DNA from: Oscillibacter sp.
GTDB taxonomy: Bacteria > Bacillota > Clostridia > Oscillospirales > Oscillospiraceae
DNA length: 64,000 nucleotides
Direction: 5' to 3'
Assembly: GCA_020025475.1 (NCBI GenBank)
Contig: JAHHSA010000003.1
Location: forward strand, 18,287-82,286
Shown here: piece after piece, positions 43,501 to 50,953 of the stretch
Layout of the letters: every line of letters begins with the position of its first letter
Position numbering within the stretch: the stretch's first letter is position 1
Made by a program: the position numbers and the translations under genes
The notes under the pieces: model-generated
The model's database searches: none
Told to the model about the DNA's origin: nothing
The model's input: only the letters and a program-made list of their open reading frames with translations

Positions 43501-44168
43501 AGCCTGAGCCGGGCTACATTCTGAAGGAAGTGACCGTCACAGCCAAGGACGGGAGCATGGTGGAGACCAAGGTCTCCGACAGCGGCTTCCAGTTCCAGAT
43601 GCCCGGTACCGCCATCACGGTTCACGCTGTGTTCACACCCGCCGCCAACTTCTCCGATGTGGCAGAGGGCGCCTATTACCATGACGCCGTCCTCTGGGCG
43701 GTGAGCAAGGGCATAACCAACGGCCTCACTTCCACGGTGTTTGCACCCCAGCAGCCCTGCACCCGGGCCCAGGCAATCACTTTCCTCTGGCGCAGCATGG
43801 GCTCTCCCGCTCCCGTTTCCGGGGACAATCACTTTGCTGATGTGACAGGGACGGCTTATTACAAGGATGCCGTTCTCTGGGCCGTGGAAAACGGCCTGAC
43901 CCAGGGCACCTCCGCTGACACGTTCAATCCAAACCAGACTGTCAGTCGTGCGCAATTCCTCACCTTCCTGGCGAGACTGGGCGGCAGCAGCACTGCAAAG
44001 CAGCACACCATCTTTACCGATGTTCCCGATAACGTCTACTACCACGATGCTGTAGAGTGGGCTGTGGACCAGGGTATCACCAACGGTACCAGCGCCACCA
44101 CGTTCAGCCCCAACGCTCCCTGCACCAGAGGCCAGATTGTGACCTTCCTGTGGAGATCCGCACAGTAA
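40509..44168 (+). CDS. Secreted X-prolyl dipeptidyl-peptidase-like protein with SLH anchor
   Basis: A 1219-aa exported protein. The signal sequence (LAAWLLAASLLLSC, then APAMA-QE) permits either lipoprotein or type I cleavage. An acidic linker (about 30-90) precedes an S15-type alpha/beta hydrolase: Ser422 in GMTGRSYAGT, Asp556 in VHGLNDYNVRP, His587 in LLHQDGHLTP, with SWYDY after the nucleophile as in PepX. A beta-sandwich domain follows to about 880, then two Flg_new/InlB-like repeats (about 885-1040) and three SLH domains (about 1045-1219; e.g. YYHDAVLWAVSKGITNG). The S15 family releases X-Pro dipeptides from peptide N-termini; SLH domains bind cell-wall polymer. This is a surface-displayed DPP-IV-like activity by inference. 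The start follows GAGGAG; the gene is transcribed alone. Confidence 0.88.
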   Translation: MKITTKLAAWLLAASLLLSCTAPAMAQELSDVGESTPVVQENLEETTGSTVTEEMGDGTEAAPTTPVNSEKNTGDAGTEESANDTVSPAEIESPLELETATDIPTADGMVHWKDLKALAPDLNLPLDGEDDAVVTQLEAMAFLMLGAGLADTQLGSYPDDYRSMAQSMGLLSAGEQGDDPCTQEQFDSLKNSYEITALKQAVEKQTPLFLNGMAQPIFPYTTGVDHDYSNATSDIIRYCVYVETNHDTDGDGKLDLVKALVQLPKAAAEGKYKAATIYEARPYITGCTDYSLPYVEGELGFDMYASPAARVAAGTTDTMTHAANAKFDDWYYYNPFEQAMCYEDLEWYDSYLVRGFAVVEVGGLGTRGSEGFETCGSDLEIDAFKCVIEWLTGDRVAYTDKTSNIAITADWSNGKVGMTGRSYAGTTQFGLAATGVKGLETIVPVAGIASWYDYTNSQGVHTRWSPAYTNSLAAYCTGRYLDSTEAQAEAHELEHPEYTSNGDFETIREKYGHHLYQMKQEQLALNGDYGDHWANRDYTTSNNFQCPALIVHGLNDYNVRPKHFDMMYRSFRDAGQNVKLLLHQDGHLTPTYPSASLTFDIGDETYDEILNRWFSHYLYGLDNNAENMAAVTVEDSHSPTWHTYDSWETAVSLTLSGSGEENAAITSSIPNVNSGNWAEVFSNRDTEGNVRYTMELAEDIVIKGVSQVSFTASVNNAAALPEGTPLNRDNLMVSAMLVDLAPEGETFPVFHTEGSYVPKTILKKGGAWMGGGLKNLDLTQHQTVNVSYNVITRGWMDLCNPNAGYNSASAAQSDRVELKAGEYHNYTIYLQPTVYEVPAGHTLGLVLYAHEPGMGSDYDQQYTITLEQNSVKAEVPVEAGSALLSVSAGRGGCVTASAANGPVPMNSKVQVTASADPGYTFSGWTVNGTAAGSTNPLTVTMDQNMTIVANFTKNQSHSGSSGGSAPIYTVTVENADHGTVTLSPKRPEKGQIVHGTVQPEPGYILKEVTVTAKDGSMVETKVSDSGFQFQMPGTAITVHAVFTPAANFSDVAEGAYYHDAVLWAVSKGITNGLTSTVFAPQQPCTRAQAITFLWRSMGSPAPVSGDNHFADVTGTAYYKDAVLWAVENGLTQGTSADTFNPNQTVSRAQFLTFLARLGGSSTAKQHTIFTDVPDNVYYHDAVEWAVDQGITNGTSATTFSPNAPCTRGQIVTFLWRSAQ

Positions 44169-44201
44169 GCGGCTTCCCATAAGAAAATTATGACTCTCTT
44201 A

Positions 44202-44243
44202 ACACGGTGCCACTCCATTTTTGAGTGGCACCGTTTGTTCTTC
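44202..44243 (+). terminator. Terminator after the X-prolyl peptidase gene
   Basis: ACGGTGCCACTC and GAGTGGCACCGT with a 6-nt loop, then TTGTTCTTCTTT. Confidence 0.8.
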
Positions 44244-44393
44244 TTTACAAATGAACTCAAGAGGAATACACTGTACTCATAGAAAGGGGCGACTGCCTCC
44301 CAGAAAATTCTGTGTGGAAATGATGAGCGCAGGGGAGTATGACGCGGACGTTGGGTGGGCAATCTAGCAAAAATAAGAAAGGACTGTCAGTAT

Positions 44394-45239
44394 ATGAAAA
44401 AATTTTGGATGATGGGGATACTGCTTGCGCTGTCCCTGTGGATGACCGCCTGCAACGCCATGGCGCAGCCGCCCACAGAACCGGTCCCCACCGGGGAGAC
44501 ACTGCACAGCACACTTCCTGGGGTGACGCAGACGCTGGACGAGTTTTCCTCCGTGGAAATCGACGTGTTGGCGGCAGATATCCGCATCGTTCCCGGCAAG
44601 CAGTGGGCGGTTTCCTACAATCTTTCGGAAAAAGAACCCCTCAAGCGCTTCGGCGTGGAGGGAGATACGCTGTATGTGGAGACCACCTTTGACCCCAAGC
44701 AGTATTTTGACCGCAGTCAGGACTGGTTCGTGACGGTGACGGTGCCGGAGGGCACGGCCCTGTCTCAGGCAGAACTGGATACGCTGTCCGGTCACGTGTC
44801 CGTCCAGGGCGTCTCCTGTGACGACCTCTCCCTGTCCTCCACATCTGGAGACGTAGGAGTCGAGGATGTCACGGCCGGGGAGGTAAACCTGAAATCCACG
44901 TCCGGGAATGTCACCGCCGCCAAACTCACCGCAGACAGTCTGGACGCAGAGAGCGTATCCGGCGATGTACAGGTGGACGGCGCCTTCAAAACGCTGGAAA
45001 CCGGCACGATTTCCGGCCAGACGCAGGTCACCGGTGCCATTTCCAAGGAGGGGACGCTGAAAAGCACCTCCGGCAGCATCAACCTGACCCTCAGCCACGC
45101 TGCCGCCATCCAGGCTGACAGCATGGGCACCATCACGCTGAATGGGAATGAGTCCCGAGGCCATGTCAGACTGCAAAACGGCATCCCGGTCACGCTGCAT
45201 TCCGTCTCCGGCAAGCTGATGATTCAAACGACGAAATGA
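44394..45239 (+). CDS. DUF4097-type beta-repeat lipoprotein
   Basis: A 281-aa lipoprotein: a short signal peptide with lipobox-like MTAC near residue 20, then a right-handed beta-repeat domain of the DUF4097 type (repeating STSGDVGVEDV, STSGNVTAAKL, SVSGDVQVDGA, TISGQTQVTGA). DUF4097 proteins often accompany envelope-stress or sigma-factor systems and their role is unclear. The ATG at 44394 has GAAAGGA about 11 nt upstream; the longer frame start lies in the leader. It is transcribed alone between two terminators. Confidence 0.82.
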   Translation: MKKFWMMGILLALSLWMTACNAMAQPPTEPVPTGETLHSTLPGVTQTLDEFSSVEIDVLAADIRIVPGKQWAVSYNLSEKEPLKRFGVEGDTLYVETTFDPKQYFDRSQDWFVTVTVPEGTALSQAELDTLSGHVSVQGVSCDDLSLSSTSGDVGVEDVTAGEVNLKSTSGNVTAAKLTADSLDAESVSGDVQVDGAFKTLETGTISGQTQVTGAISKEGTLKSTSGSINLTLSHAAAIQADSMGTITLNGNESRGHVRLQNGIPVTLHSVSGKLMIQTTK

Positions 45240-45247
45240 CGCTTAAC

Positions 45248-45289
45248 AGAAAAGACGCACGAAAACGGTTGTTTTCGTGCGTCTTTTCT
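45248..45289 (+). terminator. Terminator after the DUF4097 gene
   Basis: GAAAAGACGCACGAAAAC and GTTTTCGTGCGTCTTTTC pair over 18 bp across a GGTT loop. It is one of the strongest stems in the window. Confidence 0.85.
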
Positions 45290-45456
45290 AAAGTGTGCGA
45301 AGGCATGAGCGCCATGCAGAAAACGTCACGACTGCGTTATCGCCTATCTGCCGGAAGCTACCGTGCAGGCCATACACACCGCCCCCTCTGGAAGCATAGG
45401 ATGAACTGGCCAGCGCCTTGCTGACTCAAATTCGAAAGAGGAGCGTGTGTTCAGTC

Positions 45457-46329
45457 ATGTCATGTTCTTGCAATCAGGCAAGAGTTCCTATGTGCAATCT
45501 GGAAATCGATTACTCCACCGTTCAGAGTGATCGAGTCCTTCCATTTCAGATCTCCCTGGATTTGACCGATTCCATCCTCAATCCGGCCGTGGGCGAGAAC
45601 CAGCGATTCTGCTATGACGTGATGGCCGTTGGTGAAGATATTCCGCTATATGCGGATCTAAGCCATCTGGTCCTTGGGATGTGTGATGAAATTCCGGAAG
45701 CTGAGATTGTAAATATCACCGTTGTCATAAACGGTGTAGACCAGGAAGTGGTATTTGGTGAAGGCGGCAATGTGGAGATGCGAACCGCCAGCAAATCCGA
45801 TCCTCCTACCGGATGCACCGGTCTGAAATTTGATTTCCCGCTGGATAAAATCTACGGGATGATGCGTATCTGCTTTGAATTGACAGTGCCGCGCGAGGTG
45901 GCAGGCATTGACCTCTGTCTTTTCGGCGGCAATACGACAGCAGAGGGATTGGAAATTTGCGGCCCCACATGCGAAAAGCAGGACGCAGGCTGCCCGGTGG
46001 TCGGGTATCAGCGCTCCACCGTTTGCGTACCGGTGACGGTAACCCCCTTTGCACGCGTAGGTACGCCGATCACAAGCTGCTGCGGCGAACCCGTGGTAAC
46101 AGCGGGTGCAGTGTGTCCCCAGAACGGTGGAGTCTGCCGCTTTACCATCAGACAGCAGATATGTGTTGCCGTCCCTGTAGAATTCGGTGCCCGAGCCGTA
46201 GCCGGAACGCCCAGCGTGGAGTGCGGCGAGGCAAGCAATACAAACATCTGCACGGACTGCACCCCTGTTGATGCGGCTGTGAACGATCCAAAAACGGAGC
46301 GTCGTAGCACATCCAGGATCATTGGATAA
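45457..46329 (+). CDS. Cysteine-rich protein of unknown function
   Basis: About 290 aa from the ATG at 45457; AAAGAGGAG lies 13 nt upstream, and TTG/GTG codons (45418, 45445) could extend it. There are about 20 cysteines, opening with MSCSCNQARVPMC and later CCGEPVV, CPQNGGVCRF and CTDC. Two related blocks are visible: STVCVPVTVTPFARVGTP and QQICVAVPVEFGARAVAGTP, each ending near a cysteine pair, which suggests a duplicated beta-rich domain. No signal peptide or membrane span. Similar Cys-rich, non-secreted beta proteins in spore formers are often coat or exosporium components; that is only a suggestion. It is monocistronic. Confidence 0.7.
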   Translation: MSCSCNQARVPMCNLEIDYSTVQSDRVLPFQISLDLTDSILNPAVGENQRFCYDVMAVGEDIPLYADLSHLVLGMCDEIPEAEIVNITVVINGVDQEVVFGEGGNVEMRTASKSDPPTGCTGLKFDFPLDKIYGMMRICFELTVPREVAGIDLCLFGGNTTAEGLEICGPTCEKQDAGCPVVGYQRSTVCVPVTVTPFARVGTPITSCCGEPVVTAGAVCPQNGGVCRFTIRQQICVAVPVEFGARAVAGTPSVECGEASNTNICTDCTPVDAAVNDPKTERRSTSRIIG

Positions 46330-46355
46330 ATCAGGAGATGCGTTAGCATATTCAA

Positions 46356-46382
46356 ACGGCAGTGGTTCAAACCACTGCCGTC
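46356..46382 (+). terminator. Hairpin after the cysteine-rich protein gene
   Basis: ACGGCAGTGG and CCACTGCCGT flank TTCAAA; the following T-run is short (TCAGTCTGTC). Confidence 0.6.
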
Positions 46383-47070
46383 AGTCTGTCAAAGGGTCCT
46401 TTTGGAGTGCGCGTGTTTCTGAAAAGTAAAACGTGACGAATGGTGCCCAGCATGCTAAAATGCATCTGTCAATGAAAGTTCAAATAGACAGAATAGTCGG
46501 AAAGCGGTTCTTTGCATGTGAGTTGGTGAAACCGAACGTGTCAACCTTGCGATAACCGTACTCAGCAGTCTGAAAGGCCGGGCCAATTTCAGTTCGTAAT
46601 CCAAATGCCCGCAGAAAATGCGTAAACGGAGCTATCCCACTGCCCACAGTGGGCAGTGACAAAAACAGCGAAAGTTATGTGCCCATATTTGCAGCCTACG
46701 ATCTCTTTGAAGGCGGTGGTGAACAGCTTTCGCCCTCTGATCTCCAGACCTTCTATGCAGAGATTAAGGAGATGGAACCCCATTCTACTACCGTTGAGGG
46801 AATCCCCCGCACTGGTGCGTCTGCTGATATCACGATCTAGACCCTAAATCATGTTGGAGGTTGGAATTTCCCGGGCATCCACCCACAAGACAGGATAACC
46901 TGACATGGAAAGGGGCCTGCTTCACTGCGCTTGTGCTGCGTAATAAAGGACGGGGAATAACTGCCCTGCCGCTGTTTTATGACAGAGTGATTGCAAAGCA
47001 CTTACGAAACGAGAAAGGGAGTAGCCGTCAGCTACTCCCCAGCAGAAATTACAAGTTGACTTTTGAGAAT
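46383..47070. other. Worn intergenic stretch with a gene-like fragment
   Basis: No intact gene. The plus-strand frame 46649-46840 reads as a protein-like fragment (SYVPIFAAYDLFEGGGEQLS, then TFYAEIKEM) without a ribosome site or recognised family, and looks like debris. A GGGAGTAGC/GCTACTCCC hairpin lies at 47017-47039. Together with the transposase remnant at 47588 this suggests a spot where DNA has been inserted and lost next to tRNA-Pro. Confidence 0.4.
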
Positions 47071-47126
47071 AAAAAAGCAGAGTGGCCGTTGCAGGATTTT
47101 CTCAAATCCTGTAACGGACACTCTGC
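47071..47126 (-). terminator. Terminator of tRNA-Pro
   Basis: GCAGAGTGTCCGTTACAGGATT and its imperfect complement form a long stem that on the minus strand ends in CTTTTTTATTC, immediately after the tRNA 3' end. Confidence 0.85.
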
Positions 47127-47127
47127 A

Positions 47128-47203
47128 TGGTCCGAGTGGCGAGACTTGAACTCACGGCCTCTTGACCCCCAGTCAAGCGCGCTACCAACTGCGCCACACC
47201 CGG
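47128..47203 (-). tRNA. tRNA-Pro (anticodon GGG)
   Basis: A 76-nt cloverleaf with encoded CCA. The acceptor stem is CCGGGTG/CACTCGG with one G-T pair and discriminator A; the D arm contains GCGCAGTTGGTAGCGC; the anticodon stem CTTGA/TCAAG encloses loop CTGGGGG, giving anticodon GGG (reads CCC/CCU); the T arm has GTTCAAGTC. A strong terminator follows. Confidence 0.95.
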
Positions 47204-47587
47204 AAACTGATTTGCAGCTGACTTCGTGAGTCAGCTTTTTAATAATATCATGTAGATTTTCAAAATGCAAGTCTTTTTTTCATTTTCCCCCCAAATTTTT
47301 GATTGCTTATATATGAAGTTGGCCCCTGCATAAAATCCATAGTATTGTTCAGTACGGCAAAACAAGGTTTTCACACCACATTTGTCGAAAGAGAATCATC
47401 ACTGTGGCATGTCCAAACCATCGCTTAGGCACACCGCATCATAATGAATAAGGAACTGTCCTTCTGACACAGCGTTGTCGGCAGGACAGTTGACCCTTGG
47501 TTTTACATAGAGGTTTCTCCCGTTGGCAGCGTTGAATCTGCGTCCAAGCTGGCATGGAGACGCATTTGCTCTGAGAAGGACGGTGAT
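47204..47587. other. Gap without a recognised gene
   Basis: The first 130 bases, upstream of tRNA-Pro, are A/T-rich and should contain its promoter. The rest has no supported gene and may be part of the decayed insertion element whose remnant follows. Confidence 0.35.
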
Positions 47588-47797
47588 TCACCTTGTAGCG
47601 GATTCATTTTCCTGGTGATTGAAGCCAAGGGTATCTCCCAGTTTTTGGGCATCCAGATACCCGTTATTACCATTCACCACGGTTTCCTCACCGGTTAACC
47701 GTTCCCGCACTCCGGTCTCATCGTGGGCATTGGCACTGGTGCCCTGCACTGTATGAACCATTTCCCCTGCAGGCCATTGCGGATCAGAAGCGTCCAA
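47588..47797 (-). pseudogene. IS5-family transposase remnant
   Basis: About 69 codons read as the middle of an IS5-type DDE transposase: MVHTVQGTSANAHDETGVRE and GEETVVNGNNGYLDAQK follow the family pattern VHTV.GT.AN.HD.T....L..GEE..V.GD.GYLG..K. The usual Asp in the second block is replaced by Asn (NGNNGYLD), and the N-terminal and C-terminal catalytic regions are missing. No terminal repeats were found. It is a dead fragment. Confidence 0.75.
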
Positions 47798-47814
47798 AAG
47801 TACCCCAGCGTATC

Positions 47815-50352
47815 TTACCGCTCCTCTATTGGCAAGGTTATATGTTTCTGTGCGGCGTTGGTTTCATTCACATGTTCAGAATAGTTGCTTGGATATGTGA
47901 GATACAGCACTGATCCATCTTCCAAGCCGGAATACCACACCATATCCGAGGAAGCATCGGCATCAAATACAAGCGTATCATCTGCCATCTCAAAGACATA
48001 GGTGAATTTCCCATTGGAGGTATCCAGCGTCAATCGCCCATCGGCCATGATATATCTGCCTATACCGAAATAGCTGCTTAGTGGAGAAAACTGCAATTCA
48101 AATTTTCCATCATCATAAAGGATGATCGTCGCTTCTTCCGTTGGTGTTTTTTCTTTGAAAGAATAGGTACTGACGGCCTGGCCGTGGAACAGATTTTCTC
48201 CCTTTAGATTCTCTTCGGTCATATCCAGCAAAAGCTTGCTGACGGGATGATATTTTTCCAGTTCTTCCAGAGAAACGGCTTCTGCCGTCCGCTGCGCATT
48301 GGCGTAGAACTGGTCAAACCACGCCTGCCCGGTTTCATAGAGCACATCCTCTCTTGCCATGCCGAACCGATCCGCCATGATGTCCCGGCACAGCTCTGCC
48401 ATGATATGACCGTCCAAATCGGTCTGGCTGCCAGCTAAAAATTGACGGAAGCAGTATCGCAGGGTGGCTTCTCCATAACCCCGTAGCTCGTCATACTGTT
48501 TCTGAGCCTTGTGAATATAATCCTGAGGATTAGAGGAATGATTGGAGGAGCGACAAATACTGTGGATCAGGCCATCCGCCAGTTCTTCAAAGCTGCCCTG
48601 CTTCTGAAGTGCTGTATGAACCTTTTCCTGATTCTCCTCCTGCAAGGCCGTGAGGATCTCTTCGTCGTTCCAAACCTGCTGCTCTGCTACCTCCGGGAAC
48701 TTTTCCTTAATATCCTTAGCGTAATCACTGCCCATTCCGGGCTCCCAGTATTCCTCCAGCAGATAGTCTCCGCCCTCTCCAAGACGGAATGTTAAAACGG
48801 CAGGTATATAGTCTCCTCCAACACTTTCCAGCGGCTGCGTGGGATCGGAGTCCGGGCGGAAGCTCTCGTGGAGCACCAGCAGATAAACGGTTACTTTTTC
48901 TACGTTGCTGTCTCCATCGACCTTCTGTACACCGCATACCTGTTTATCGAACAGCTGTGCATGGCTCTCCACATGGATGAGGCCGTCCGGCTTGTCCGGT
49001 GCATAGTGTTCCGTGATGGCAGCAGAGATGGCACTATCCAAGTCATTCTGGGAGGCCGTTGCCTGCTCATTCGCTTCGGCTCTGGTTTCCCCGGAGCACA
49101 TTCTTTGTAAATAACTGATAAAGCCAGAATCGCTTATCCGGTAGTACGCATTCTCATATAGAACTGCCGAAAGGCTTCCATCGGAATTAAAACTGCTGAA
49201 GGTAATTCTGCCGTTTTTGTCGGTATCTACATAGAGAGAGTAGAACGGTGTATGTCCTTGCAAATGCTGGTCTTTCCGTCCAACCTTTAAGTCTTTCATA
49301 CGGCTGCTCAGTTCATCAATTTCTGCTGCGGATAATCGGAAAGTGGTCGGGCCATTATTCGTTCTAAAGTCCATGGTGCTTGCTTCTGCAATTTGAACAG
49401 AATCAAATTCAACGGGGAAGGAATTTGGATTTGTCAGGAAGCAGACTGCCAGTACCATACTTGCCACCACAGCGATAACCACGATCCAAAACGCAGGCTT
49501 CTTATAGTTCAGCACACGATTCACCCTTTCTTTTACGCCAACCTCGCCAAAGGCAAGGGGACAGACCAGAATGGTTCTTCTATTTACACTGCAGGAAAGC
49601 AATGCCTCAGAGTAGGCAATACTCTCCTCTTTTCCAAGGTCACGGACAACCTTTTCATCGCAGGCCAGTTCAATATCCCGGCACAGAAGGATGTATGCCA
49701 CCCACACCAGAGGATTGAACCAGTGAATCGCCAATACCAGATAGCCAAGCGGCTTCCACCAGTGGTCTTTGCGTCTCAGATGGGCCTTTTCGTGGGCAAT
49801 GATGTGTACTATCTGACTTTCCTCTGTTCCGGAAGGTATATAGATCCTCGGGCTGAAAAAGCCAAGGAGAAACGGCGTTGCGATCTCATCGCAAAGCCAA
49901 ATATGCTCTTTCAGACGGATGGAAGCCTTTACCCTGTGCCGCAACTGAATATAGCCGAAAACAGCATAGGCTACCATAACGGTTACACCCGCCATCCAGA
50001 TCAGGGTTACATAGATATGCTCTGTCTGCAGCATATCTATCGTTTTCTCCGATTCCACGGGAGATATTTTCGGTAGATTCGGATTGATGATTGGATCGAT
50101 GATGGCATTGCTGTGACTTTCCGGAGGCTGTGCCATGAAAATCTCAGAGGGAATCGGTTCAGCGTTGGGAATGAGACTCCATGCACATTCAAAGGAAATC
50201 GGGCAGATTAACCGCACTGCCACCAATGCCCAAAGAACACAGCTGATCCACTTCGGTGCCTTTTTCAACACCAGCCGTAACAGGACGACTGCCAAAATGA
50301 GCCAGGATGCGGCAATACTCATGTTAAGGATTTTTAAAAACAATTCGCCCAT
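47815..50352 (-). CDS. BlaR1-like M56 membrane metallopeptidase
   Basis: An 845-aa protein. The first 300 residues hold four membrane spans and the M56 zinc site (IIAHEKAHLRRKDHWWK, with a second acidic site in RDIELACDEKVVRDLG), as in BlaR1/MecR1. After a span near 290-310 comes an extracytoplasmic part of about 530 residues. It lacks the SxxK penicillin-binding motif of BlaR1, so the signal is probably not a beta-lactam bound in that way. On sensing, such proteases trigger cleavage of the partner BlaI repressor. It starts 3 nt after the blaI-like gene. Confidence 0.85.
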   Translation of the reverse strand: MGELFLKILNMSIAASWLILAVVLLRLVLKKAPKWISCVLWALVAVRLICPISFECAWSLIPNAEPIPSEIFMAQPPESHSNAIIDPIINPNLPKISPVESEKTIDMLQTEHIYVTLIWMAGVTVMVAYAVFGYIQLRHRVKASIRLKEHIWLCDEIATPFLLGFFSPRIYIPSGTEESQIVHIIAHEKAHLRRKDHWWKPLGYLVLAIHWFNPLVWVAYILLCRDIELACDEKVVRDLGKEESIAYSEALLSCSVNRRTILVCPLAFGEVGVKERVNRVLNYKKPAFWIVVIAVVASMVLAVCFLTNPNSFPVEFDSVQIAEASTMDFRTNNGPTTFRLSAAEIDELSSRMKDLKVGRKDQHLQGHTPFYSLYVDTDKNGRITFSSFNSDGSLSAVLYENAYYRISDSGFISYLQRMCSGETRAEANEQATASQNDLDSAISAAITEHYAPDKPDGLIHVESHAQLFDKQVCGVQKVDGDSNVEKVTVYLLVLHESFRPDSDPTQPLESVGGDYIPAVLTFRLGEGGDYLLEEYWEPGMGSDYAKDIKEKFPEVAEQQVWNDEEILTALQEENQEKVHTALQKQGSFEELADGLIHSICRSSNHSSNPQDYIHKAQKQYDELRGYGEATLRYCFRQFLAGSQTDLDGHIMAELCRDIMADRFGMAREDVLYETGQAWFDQFYANAQRTAEAVSLEELEKYHPVSKLLLDMTEENLKGENLFHGQAVSTYSFKEKTPTEEATIILYDDGKFELQFSPLSSYFGIGRYIMADGRLTLDTSNGKFTYVFEMADDTLVFDADASSDMVWYSGLEDGSVLYLTYPSNYSEHVNETNAAQKHITLPIEER

Positions 50353-50355
50353 GCT

Positions 50356-50721
50356 TTACTCTTTTCCGGCAGCTGCGTCAATCATGCGGCGGATCTCTGC
50401 GGCTTCCTCTTTGGAGATTCCTTTTCGCTGGGTAAAGGCTGCAATAAAGGCAGGCAGTGAGCCTTCAAATGTATCGTCCACAAATTGTTCGCTCTGGACC
50501 GCGTAGAAGTCGTCCCTTGAGAGAACAGAGGACACCATTCCATCCTCATTCCGGAAAATGCCACGCTGGCAGAGCTTGCGCAAAACCGTGTAAGTGGTAG
50601 ACCGGTTCCAGTTCAGCTCTTTTTCGCAAAGTTTTACCAGTTCTCTGGAGTGCAGAGGCTCATTTCCCCAGATAATATCTGCAAAACGGGACTCCACCAC
50701 GCCCATCTTCATCTCAGCCAT
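50356..50721 (-). CDS. BlaI/MecI-family repressor
   Basis: A 121-aa winged-helix repressor: ESRFADIIWGNEPLHSRELV, then NWNRSTTYTVLRKLCQRGIF as recognition region, and a C-terminal dimerisation helix pair (SLPAFIAAFTQRKGISKEEA). BlaI proteins bind operator dyads and are cleaved after the partner M56 protease is activated. It starts after AAAGGAGA and is the first gene of the operon. The dyad at 50749-50770 is its expected binding site. Confidence 0.92.
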   Translation of the reverse strand: MAEMKMGVVESRFADIIWGNEPLHSRELVKLCEKELNWNRSTTYTVLRKLCQRGIFRNEDGMVSSVLSRDDFYAVQSEQFVDDTFEGSLPAFIAAFTQRKGISKEEAAEIRRMIDAAAGKE

Positions 50722-50748
50722 AAAAAATTCTCCTTTTGGTTTACTCTC

Positions 50749-50770
50749 AATAAACTAACTTTAGTTTATT
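50749..50770 (-). promoter_or_regulatory. BlaI-type operator
   Basis: AATAAACTAA-CT-TTAGTTTATT is a perfect 22-bp dyad overlapping the -10 box and transcript start of the blaI-like gene, so the repressor should control its own operon. It differs from the classical TACTACA..TGTAGTA box. Confidence 0.75.
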
Positions 50771-50791
50771 ATAAATAAACCAAAGTGTCAA
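50766..50791 (-). promoter_or_regulatory. Promoter of the blaI-M56 operon
   Basis: On the minus strand TTGACA (50786-50791), 17 nt, TAAACT (about 50763-50768), the latter inside the operator dyad. Confidence 0.65.
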
Positions 50792-50834
50792 GCAGCAACA
50801 TAAGACTGCCATCACGGACGATGCTGCACAAAGC

Positions 50835-50866
50835 AGGAGTGGCGCTGTTGACACAGCGCCACTCCT
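50835..50866 (-). terminator. Hairpin after clpC
   Basis: AGGAGTGGCGCTGT and ACAGCGCCACTCCT flank TGAC. It lies about 90 nt after the clpC stop on the minus strand; the T-tract is poor (CTTTGTG). Confidence 0.55.
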
Positions 50867-50953
50867 GTTGCATTTTATAATCCCCCACCAGAGGGGTTTT
50901 TTGTGCTGTCCATACAACCAGGGCAGTTCCATACAGGAAAAAGCAGTTTTTTC

